Source of the DNA: Brachionus koreanus
Taxonomy: Eukaryota; Rotifera; Eurotatoria; Ploima; Brachionidae
NCBI GenBank assembly: GCA_016987375.1
Contig: PJRA01000030.1
Location: forward strand, 329,404-365,936
Length of the DNA stretch: 36,533 nucleotides
Reading direction: 5' to 3'
The notes under the pieces are model-generated. The model was not told the DNA's origin. It did no database searches and saw nothing but the letters and a program-made list of their open reading frames with translations. A program made the position numbers and the translations under genes. Below are positions 19,497 to 31,400 of the stretch, in pieces (position 1 is the stretch's first letter; each line of letters begins with the position of its first letter).

Positions 19497-22400
19497 ATGT
19501 CAAATCTAAACTCTCCAGTCAATCAAGAAACAACAAAAACAACGGTAATTTTTTTTCCTAAAAATTAAAATCATCAATCATATAATACATAATTGCACTC
19601 ATTTCGTATAAATCAAATAATTTAATTTACTAGCCAAAACAAAAACCCTATTAATCTTGTCTATAACTTTCTAAACAATTTTTCTATTATCTCTTTTTTC
19701 TTTTTGTTCTGTTTAATACTCATTTATTAGCAACTAGTCAATTAAAAATGAGTAAATTATTCGTCGGTTACAAGTCTTGGGTACATAGCATTCTACCATA
19801 CTGACCTAATTGAATTAATCAAGGGGCTAATCTTATTTTTTTTAAGAGTGAGACAAATGCGAGCTTTTTACGCGCGGCCAGAGCTGGTAATTTGGAAAAA
19901 GTACTCGAATACTTAGAAAAAGAAAGCATTGACATAAATGTCAGCAACTCGGTGAGAATTTTGTTCAATACTTTCAATCAAATGCCAGAATTATTAAATT
20001 TTTAATTTCTTTAGAATGGATTAAATGCGCTTCATTTGGCTAGCAAAGAAGGCCATGTTCATGTAGTTGATGAGTTGCTTAAGCAAAAAGCAGATGTTAA
20101 CGCTGCTACTAAGAAAGGAAACACTGCATTACACATAGCAAGTTTAGCCGGACAGCAAGCTGTTGTCGAGCTATTAGTTAAAAACGGCGCCAATGTTGAT
20201 TGTCGATCACAGAACGGATTTACACCCCTTTACATGGCAGCACAAGAAAATCATTTAGAAGTAGTGAGATTTTTACTTGCTAACAATGCTAATCAGAGCT
20301 TAGCGACTGAAGACGGCTTTACTCCACTTGCAGTCGCGTTGCAGCAGGGACATGAAAAAGTTGTAGCCATCTTGCTAGAAAACGATTCAAGAGGAAAAAT
20401 TCGACTACCCGCACTGCATATAGCGGCCAAAAAAAATGATGTAAAAGCAGCAGCGTTGCTATTAAGCAACGATCCCAATATGGATCTTTCACCGGAGGTT
20501 TTATTCTTTTTTTTTTTAATTTCAATTAAAGCAAACAGAGATTATCTAACATTTTTTTCAAACTCTGGTTTAGGCCAGAATGGTAAATTGTACCACTAAA
20601 GTAAGTCATTATATCTCTGCGTGTTTATTTATTTTAGATGTTGTTTTAAATGTTCTAAATCTTTTTTCTATTTACCCTAATCCTTGCTTGTGTTGTTTGT
20701 GTTTGAACAGGCTGGAAAAGTTTGTTTTGTTTATTTTAGTAATCTTTAAGCTAGCCATTTTTTAAACATATGTTTTTTTTAATTTCAGAGCGGATTTACT
20801 CCTTTGCATATAGCGGCTCATTATGGCAATGTAGAAATAGCCAAGTATTTGATTTCAAAAGGTGCAAATGTAAACTATGAAGCAAGAGTAAGTTTATACT
20901 AAATTTTTAAATAAAAAAATATTATAATTTTTTTGTTTTCCCAATTAATGAAAGAAATAAAAAAAACTCTTTTGAATTTTGAAAGTTAACACTTTCAAGG
21001 TGGTTCTAAAATATTTTTTCTATTGTTTCATATTTTAGATTTTAAATTGTTTTTGTTTCTAAATAAGACATTTTACATTCATCAAATATACTTTTTTATC
21101 TTAAAAAATTTCAAGTGTTTTTAAATTTTTTCTTAATTTAAAAAACATTCGTAGATAACTTTGTTTGAAAAAAAGAATTTTTAAAAGCTTTATTAATTGA
21201 TGATTTTTTACTGAATTGGTTCAACTTGAAAATTTCTATATTCATAGGAATAAAGTTGTGGAACAGTTGACTTAAAAATTCAAGGAATATAATTAATTTA
21301 AAGCATATATTTTAACAAGTTCATAGATAAAACAAATTGGAATATATTTTTTAATAAATTATTTTATATTTTTTTATATGGAAAGCAAAATTTTTTTGAG
21401 TTTTTTTATTATTAATTGATCTTTGATTAAACGGATTTAATTTAAAAATTAATCTTTTATTAGCAAAATATAACTCCATTGCATGTTGCCACAAAATGGG
21501 GAAAAGCGAATAGTGTAAATTTATTGTTGGAGAACGGTGCCAAAATAGACGCTAAAACTCGCGATGGTTTGACACCATTGCATTGTGCTGCTCGTTCGGG
21601 CCATGAAGAAGTAGTAGAGCTTCTAATAACAAAACAAGGACCCATAAATGCTAAGACAAAAAACGGCCTTACTTCTTTGCACATGGCTGCACAAGGCGAC
21701 CATGTTGAGGCCGCTCGTATACTTCTTTACCATTCGCCTAAATTGGTAGATCAAACTACATGTGACTTTTTGACTGCTTTGCATGTGGCTGCCCATTGTG
21801 GTCATGTTAAAATAGCCAAACTTTTAATCGATCACAAAGCTGATGTAAACTCACGCGCCCTCAATGGTTTTACCCCACTACATATTGCTTGTAAAAAAAA
21901 TAGAATTAAAGTTATCGAATTGTTAATTAAACATGGCGCTTCTAAAGAGGCCACTACCGAGTCCGGTCTGACTCCTTTGCATGTGGCGTCGTTCATGGGC
22001 TGCATGAACGTTGTAGTATTTCTTATTCAGCATGGATCGTTGCCTAATGTGCCGACTATTCGCGGTGAAACACCATTGCATCTAGCTGCTAGAGCCAACC
22101 AGACAGACATTGTTCGAATTTTGCTAAGACATGGGGCCTCTGTTGACGCGAAAGCCAAGGAATCGCAAACACCTTTGCATATAGCCACTCGCTTAGGAAA
22201 TACTGATATAATAGCCTTACTACTTAGACATGGCGCTTATGTCGACGCACCAACATCTGATGGCTACACGCCTCTACATATTGCTAGCAAGGAAGGCCAA
22301 GAAGAAGTGGCTAGTATTTTGTTCGAAAATGGAGCCTCGCTAAACGTTACCACTAAAAAAGGATTTACTCCTTTGCACATTGCAGCCAAATACGGAAATA

Positions 22401-25400
22401 TCAAAGTGGCTAGCCTTTTGTTACAAAGAGAGGCTCAGCCGGACATTCAAGGTAAAAATGGTCTCACCCCTTTGCACGTAGCAACACATTACAATCGACC
22501 TAGTTTGGCTCACTTGCTATTACAACACAACGCCAGTCCGCACATTGTGGCAAAAAATGGCTATTCAGCATTGCACATTGCTGCAAAAAAAAATCAACTT
22601 GACATAGCAACTACTTTACTGGAATACAATGCTAAGACTAATTGTGAGTCTAATGCCGGATTTACACCATTGCATTTAGCTTGTCAAGAAGGTCATTTGG
22701 ACATGGCCAGCTTGCTGCTTGATCACAAGGCCGAGCCTGGCGCTGCATCCAAAAACGGCCTAACTCCATTGCATTTATGTGCTCAAGAAGACAAAGTAAA
22801 TTGCGCAGCAGTTCTTGTTAAAATGAATGCCACCATTGATCCACAAACAAAAGCCGGATACACACCGTTACATGTGGCCTGTCACTTTGGACAAATTAAC
22901 ATGGTTAAGTTTTTACTTGGACATATGGCCGATGTAAATATAATCACCAAGGTAAGATTTTTTGATTATTAAAAATTATCCTTTAATAAATAATTTTAAT
23001 TTTAATTAATTTATTCAAATAATTAATAGAAAGTAAGATGTTTAATCGATAAGGATTTTTGTTGTTTAGTCTGTGCTTTGCTTTGTCTTTTTTTTTTTTT
23101 TTGAATCGATCTTAGTTTAAATAAAAAAAATTGGTAAAGTTGAGTTTAGGAATGAAATTGCTTAAATTATTTTAAAAAATAAATAAATAAAATTTTGATT
23201 AAATATTTAAATAATAGATCAAATATTATTTATTTATATTCAAAAAAAAAATTGTATCAAATAGCATAGCTCTAGTCAAATTTGCATTTATGAGCCATTT
23301 TTGGGCCATTCAACTATGATTAGATTAATTCGCATAAATTAATTCACTTTTTATGAACTTTGAAACTAATTAAATAAACTCAATTTTGCCCCCTCATTAA
23401 TCTTTTATTTTTTCGACTATGTGTGTCTTTTTTTATGACCAACTGAATTAATATACATAAATTAAAATAGTTGTGTTGAACTGTTCTACTATATTGAATA
23501 TGTATTAATTATTAATTTATCTTTTGTTTTTCTACTAAAAGCACGGATTCACTGCTCTCCACTGTGCAGCTCAGCAAGGACACGTCCTAATTGTCAAACT
23601 ATTGTTGGAACACGGCGCATCGCCAGATATAACTAATAATGTAATATTTTGTTTAGAAAATTTGAATTTTTTTTTAATTCAAACAAAAAATTAAGAACGG
23701 CCAAACTCCTCTGGCAATTGCTCAACGCCTAGGCTACATATCAGTGATAGAAGAGCTGCGTCAAGTGACTCAGACAACTCTAGTGTCGACTACAATCAAG
23801 ACTACTGAAGAAAAATACAAAGTTCAAACACCGGAAACTATGCAAGAGACATTTATGTCCGACTCTGAAGACGAAATGGGTAAATACTCTTGAAAAATAG
23901 ATCTGTCTATGTCTGTCTCCCGCTCGCTTTAATTTTTATTATATTTTTTATTATCTCAAATAAACACTCATACATAGTAAAGTAATTGAAAGAGTGATTC
24001 ATTTATTATAAATGAGAAGAGAAACATATAAAATCTTTTTTCAAACATAGACTTTATCAAGATAAGATAAGAATTAATTAAAATTTATTTATCTTGAGCA
24101 AACTTTCTCATATAGTTTAATTATTCATTATTTCCGTATCAATCACTCACTAGCTATCTAAATTGCATTTTCTTGCTAAAAAAAAATCCCTCTTTAAATT
24201 AAAATGGGCTTTTTCGCCCAATTTATGTGAAGTATTCTTGACGTATTTGTTATAAATTTGAATTAATAGGAGATGAAGCCATGTTTGGTGATGCTGAGCA
24301 CTACAAATATTTGACTAACGAGGCCGATTTGAACACTGCTGCAGACGATTCGATTGCATTGACGCCCAAGACACCCAAACGTGACGATTCCAAGCCAGCA
24401 AGTCCTCAGACTCCGAATCTAAATGTTGAATTGGCTCTGGCGGCCCATCAAGACGAGAATCACATCAACGAACACGAACTAAGGCCCGAAAGTCCCAAAG
24501 CGCAAAAGTCAAAATCACAGCCTGACAGCAAGTTTATAGCTAATTCGCTCGGTAATATGTCGATGGCCGAGTCCATGGACGGCAGCTTTTACAATGGTTA
24601 TGCAAGCTCCAAGAATGTTAATCTTCTGAACGAAACTGATAACATACCAATCGAATCAAAGCCGAAATCAACAGGGTAATTGGAATTTTTTTTCTCTCTA
24701 ATTATTTATCAATCATGAATTTAATGCTTTATTTTTCAAATTTGTTTATAACAGAAAATTAGAGTGGAAATTGTAAGAAATTATAAAAAAAAAATAAATA
24801 ATTGTTTATTGTTTATATAAACGTTAATAAACACTATTTTAAATCTAATCTAAAAAATTATATAGAATTAATTTAAATTTATTTTATATAATTTTTCACT
24901 TTTAATTTAATTTGTATGTTAAATGTTGTATTTATGTTTAGCTTACACTTGAATTCGTTTACAAATTTGACGAGTTCATACCAAAAGAGCATAGACTTTA
25001 GTGTATTCTCTAGCCATGCTGATAATTTGAATATGTCAGGGGCACAATTTAACACTAATGTTAAAGAGTAAGTCAAAGACTGTGATAAAAATAGAATTTA
25101 AAGTTTGCTTGATTGAACATTATTATTTTAAAAATAAATCTAAACAAATTAATAAGCAACTTTTTTGAATAAAAAACTAAAATAGAAAGACTAACTAGTT
25201 CTGTGTGTTTGTTAGAATTGAGTGGACCTTGGTGTTGTTTTTTTTTGTTTTTGTATAAGTGAAAAAAAATAACCAAATTTTTTTTTTTTTAGTTTTTTGA
25301 TCAGTTTTATGGTAGACGCGAGAGGAGGAGCGATGAAAGGATGCAGACACAGCGGAGTAAGAGTGATAATTCCGCCGAAGCGAGCCAGCATGCCCACACG

Positions 25401-28400
25401 AATAACGTGCCGTTTTGTGCGCAAAGAAAAGCTATCAGTTGGCCCACCACTGAACGAAAGCGAATCGCTTGCTGCCCGCGTATTAGAAATGGGCCCGCAG
25501 GGTTGCAAATTTCTAGGGCCTGTTGTACTCGAGATACCGCACTACGCCTCGCTGAGAGGACGCGAGCGAGAAATAGTGATTCTGCGAAGCGACGCAGGCG
25601 AAAAATGGTACGAGCATCCGATCAGTGCGAGCGAATCGGCAGTCGAAGAAGCATTGGGCTGCACGCTTGAGCTTCTCACGGCTCAGAATCACGAGTCGGA
25701 CGCTATGAGTCAGCAAAATCATGAGGACAACGTCTCTCAAGTGTCGGCCAACAACAGAATTCGCATAACACGCATAATTACACACGACTTTCCCAAGTAT
25801 TTTGCTTTGGTGTCGCGCGTAAGACACGAGACCCATGCGGTAAGTGAGATTGGTGGTGTAATCAGCTCAACAATTGTGCCCAAAGCCCAGGCTGTATTCC
25901 CCGAGAAAGCACTACAGAAAAAAATTAAATTGTCTCTACAAGCAATGCCTATTGCACACGAACTAGTCAGCAAAATGTTCGGCAATAGAGTGGTGGTCTC
26001 ACCAATAGTAACGATTGAACCTAGACGAAGAAAATTCCACAAGGCTATCACTCTTACAATACCTTTGCCGAAATCACCATACAAAGGCATGATTAACAAC
26101 TATTCGCACAACAATGACTCTTACTCGCTACGTTTACTGTGTAGTATAACTGGAGGTCTGGCTCCGGCTCAATGGGAAGACATAACCGGCCACACACCAC
26201 TCTCTTACATAGACGAGTGTGTGTCGTTTACTACAACGGTCTCGGCTCGATTCTGGCTCATGGACTGTCAGAATGTGGCCGAGGCGACCAAAATGGCCAC
26301 TGAACTCTATCGTGAGGCCATAGCTGTACCTTTCATGGCTAGATTTGTCGTTTATTCTAAGCGTCATGACTACAACGAAGCCAAGCTTAGAGTTTACTGC
26401 ATCACCGATGACAAAGAAGAAAAAACCCTGGAACAAAGAGAAGGATTTTTGGTTGTGGCCAAGAGCAAAGAAGTCGAAGTGCTAGATAACAGAGTTCAAT
26501 GGCTTGAAATGAGTGGCAATATTGCTCCGATTAGTTTGAACAAGTCAAATGTTAATTGTTCAATTAGCGGCGCCAGTGAACAGTTGAACATGACATTCAT
26601 GTCTTTCTATGAGAATAGATTGCCGTTCACAATTCGAATTAAGGACGCTGAACAAAATCCCATCAATGGTAGACTTGTGTTCTTAAAGGACTCGCGTAAT
26701 GTATTAAGCAAATTGGACTCGGCAACTCGAGCAGCTCCCGTATGCACTTTGGACATACAATTGCCCAATTATAATCGAGAAAAAATAGAGCTTGATGAAA
26801 GCAAAAAGCGTGCCACTTTGGAACGTGGTCAATTGAATTTAAAGACCATTTTGAACGATTCATCGGCCACTTTACTCAGCCAGGCTTCGTCAAATCGACC
26901 AAGTAATGTCACTGAGTTCAATTTGAGACTGTTGGCCAACGATTTGAGCAATTTAGTTGAAAATTTTGACTGGATTCATTTGGCCAAGCTGCTCGAACTT
27001 ACCGACCAAGATATAGACTTGCTCAAACATTCATCTTCCAACTCGCCCAATCTTTTGTCTGCATCATTGGCTAATCAAGCCCATGATATGCTGGTCTATT
27101 TTGAAAATAAACACAAGAAAGAGGAGCATGACGAACACGCAGCTTCATATGGACAAATATTGAGCAAGGCTCTGCAACAAATGGGCGTTGAGGCTGATAT
27201 AATTGAGCGCAATTCATACATGATATCAGGCATATTGCCTCAGTCTACCGAGAACATATTCTCGGTTGAAAAATCATTGCATAACAAATTAAATGAACAT
27301 CAGCTAGATAGTAAGGATGAAAGCCAGCTGGAGTCTTCTATCAATCAGTTGAAAGAGGCTGTTAATTTGTACACCAGCCACGAAGATCGTGACATTATGA
27401 AAGAGTCTGAATCAGCTGAGATTAGCGAAAACGAAAATGAACAAGATTTAGTAGACAATGTATCTAGAGGTATTTTTATTTCTAGTTAATTTTTTTTTTT
27501 TTTTTATAAATTAAATTGTATTTGTTTTTTTTTTTTTTAAAAGACAATCAAATCGAATTGAACAGTTTGATAAATCAGATAGACAAGCAAATGGACGAGC
27601 TTGGTCGCGATAATCAAAACGACGATGAAATAGTAAGCACAGTTATAGTAGGCGAAGAGCATTTGGATAGAAAAGAAAATGGCTTTGTATCCAAAACAAT
27701 TATCGATGCTGTTGTGCAAGGAATAAGTGACAATCAATTTGATAATTACAAACAACATGTTGAAGGTTTGTTACATTTAGTCTTCTTTTATAATTGAATG
27801 CAAAAATTTGGTAAAAATGAAGACAAAAAATTTAAGAATTCCTATCTACTTTTTTATTATATTATATTCAAAATTTGATAGCAAAGAAAATAGAGAAAAG
27901 AAATAGTTAATAGAGAATTTTTGATATGATTTAATTATTATTACGAAACAAATTTTTTAGAGAATTTTTTAAATATTTAAATTTGAAGCCGTTTCCTTTA
28001 AGAATTGTTGTGGTTGCACTGAATTTTTATGCTTCAATACAAACTTGGCAAAAATGGAAATTCAAATTTTATCTTGCGATAAATTTGAAATTAAATATTA
28101 AATAAGTTTCTTAAAAAAAATAACTATTTTTAGCTAAAATTATTTTATTATTTGCCAAAAAATCAAAAATTAAACATCATTAACACTAGAATGTCCGGGG
28201 TGTTTTTAGAAAAATTGAAACTTGAATTCAATCACAAATTTTAAAAAATAGCTTTTATTTGTTAAAAATCTTGATTGTAATATTTAAGAAAATGAGTAAT
28301 ATTTTAATAAGAAATCAACTGGGCACTCTAGTGCTAAGATTGAATTTGGTTTTTTGTTTCAAAATAAACCTTAAAGATTTTTTTGGGTAAATAATGTTCA

Positions 28401-31400
28401 AATTTTTTTTAAATATGCTTTTCTATCGTTAATTTTAAATCACAAAACAACAAATATGAAAAAAATAGGCTCAAAAGACAAAAAAATGAATTAATTTTTG
28501 CCATATTTTATAAAAAATTAATTGCTATCCGATATGTAAATTGAAATACAAAACTACGAAACTATATAAGCTCAAATTTATAAATAACTCCTTCTTTAAT
28601 TAACCAATTTCAATTGAATTCAAGTAAATAAAGCATAAAATTGGGCTCTGCTAATCAGATTCAATTCATTGATTTATCTTTAAATAATAAGTATTACCAG
28701 CTATCTAATAACCTAAATTTTCATTTTAATCTATGTATTAAATCAGTGAAGTATTTTTTACTTCCTCCAATTCAATTTAATTAGCTTATGTTCCTGAGAA
28801 AAATTATTTATGTTTACTTAAATAATAATTCAAAAATTTTTGCATCTAATTATTTTTTAAAGCTTTAATTTTTTAATTTTTAGAAACAACCCAAATAACC
28901 ACATTGGTTGAAGACAAACAAGATACTATTGATCATGAAGGTAGACTTAATTAAAAAGTTTATTAAATATAGTAGAATAAAATTATTTATCTTTGTTTTG
29001 TGTTTAATTAAAAATTAAATTTTTATCTATTTTTTTTTTCTGAATTGCAACGAAATATTAAAATTTTCTCTATTTTTTGTTTATCGAATTATTTACTTTT
29101 TTTTTTTTTTTTTGATAAAACTAACAAAATCAAGAGCTTCGAATTTAAATTTTGTGTAGATGAACGTAGATTTTAGTCTATTATATAAATTAGGGAAAAT
29201 TAACATCAATGAAAGAGAGAGAATTTTTGTGTTCTTGAATTAACTAACATTTCTTAATATTTCTCTCTTAAATTTAAATGAGTTCTTTTTTTTTTCTGTA
29301 TTTTTTTAAAATTAAAATTTGTGTTAATTTAAAATTTTAAAATAAAATTTAATTTAAATGTTTTTTGTTTTTGTTCGATGTTTGATGTTAACTTAGTTGT
29401 TCGTTAAGTGTTGTAATTAGTTTGTTCTAGAACTGAGCAGTCCGATTGATGAGATATTAAAAAAAAGCATGAAACTAACCAAAACTAAGAAATTAATTGT
29501 TCGAAAACCCTATTAATTGAGCCTATCTAAGCCATGAGACACTCGAACAACGACCCGGAATACGCTCATAAAATAAATGCTGAATACGAGGCCATAAAAC
29601 GAAACATTCTTAATCGAGCTGGAGAAAATGAAATTCTTGTCCGCAGTCCCACTGTAGCCAAATCATCTAAAAAATTAGATATTGTCATTGACTCTCACTT
29701 GTCTTCTTTGATACCACCACTAAATCAAAGCTCTAATCTTAATTCATCTTACTATGACAACTTGGATCATTCTGATATGGATTTTACTTACAATAGAAAA
29801 ATAGACCCTTCTCCTAATGACCATGAACAAATGTCCACTTTGGACGAAGATGAATCTGAGTCTATCATGAACAAAAGCAACACATCCGAACTTTTAAATG
29901 ACATCATACAGCATGTAATGATTACTGAAGATCAAACCGAACAGCTCAATAAACTTGACACAGATGATGAATTTACATGGCAAAATCTTGTCTTAGGGCA
30001 TTCGTCAAATATAAATTCTGACGATGAAGATAAGCTAAGCATAAAAGGTACCTTTGAGTGATATTGGATTTATAAATGCTTTTTTTTGCCTCAGGAATTG
30101 GAAAAATAGCTTTGTAGATTGCTTATTATTAGTTACATGCTAGATAAAAAAAAAAAAAAATTTTTCTTAAATTTTTTTTTCTAAAAATGGGCCAAAAATT
30201 TTAATGATTTTTTCTGTTGTCTTGGATGTGTTTAATTGTTTATTGTATGTTGCTAATGACCCTTATTTTACCAAGATCTAATACAAGAAACTGAAACAAA
30301 TCAACAAAATGAGCTAGAAGAAGTAGAACAAGGTTAGTTAATTAAATATTTTATCTATTTAAAGTCTCTTGCCTGACATTTTTGCATTGGACGCATGAAG
30401 GATTGAACTAATAAAATTATTTTAAAAAATATTATTTTATTTTGAAAAAAAAAATAACGTCAATGCTTTTATTATCACTTGCTTCTTTGTATTTATTTAA
30501 ATTGCTGCAAATTGAGTTCTCACAAGTCAGGTAAAAGAACACACCAGGCACATAATTACTTTTCGTCATAAAAATCCTTAAATGTTTTGTTTTATTTTAT
30601 AAAAAAAAAATTTTTTAGCCATTCATGCCGATGATGATTATTACGATTACGACAGCTATGAGGCTGATGCCGAAAAAAAAAATTTAATCGACGAAAAATC
30701 TACTTATGACGAAGAAATTTTTATTAAATTAGACCGAAGTCAGCTACGCGAATTCGATTTTAGCTCGTATGATTGTAATTCGAGTGAAGCTTCTAAATTT
30801 CAGGACATAGAACAACAATCGCCTATTATCGAACAGGAACTATTGACAACAGAACAGCAATTGGAAAACTTTAAACAAAAGCTTTCTATGTCTGAAAGCG
30901 TTAGCGATCTAACACAAACTGTGCTAGATTCTATACGAAAAGAGTATAGTCTGGGCGAAAAGATTGATGATGGTGATGATAATGAAAATAATGCTTATGA
31001 AGTTGAGACTACTCAACCAATTGATCCTCTGGTTCAACAAGTAATTGAAAATTTGACTAAAGAAAGCGAGAATGAAATGCAAAAAGTAATTATGGTTGAA
31101 CCGATTGAAAACGAGGTAGTTTATGACTCGGATTTGGACGAGCTGGGTGAATTGGTCAAAAATGAGAATGAAGATGAAAAAGATTGTCTTTTAGAGACAT
31201 CGTCTTCTGAAATGTCATCATTAAAAAACAAACTAATTACTGAGCATTGTGATAATCAAGATACTGAACAAGATCAAGATCCAACTTGGTTTACTAGTGA
31301 GCAAAATGAGAGCCAAAGTTTAGTTGAAAATTTATCACTAAGCAAACAATATCAGACATTTGAATCATCATCATCATCATTGTCTAGTATAAAGGATGAT

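Noticed and set aside
20498..20765. Continuation of the repeat-6 exon frame and a Cys/Leu-rich 61-codon frame
   Set aside because: Both run into intron sequence; the GT at 20498 and the AG at 20788 explain the region.
24879..25276. Minus-strand frames opposite the linker exon
   Set aside because: Low-complexity antisense of a supported ankyrin exon and its intron.
25341..25670. 109-aa plus-strand frame inside the ZU5 exon
   Set aside because: It overlaps conserved ZU5 coding sequence in another frame and has no independent motif; a by-product of local GC content.
25513..26436. Three long minus-strand frames opposite the ZU5-UPA exon
   Set aside because: Antisense shadows of a strongly conserved exon, with no domain or signal of their own.
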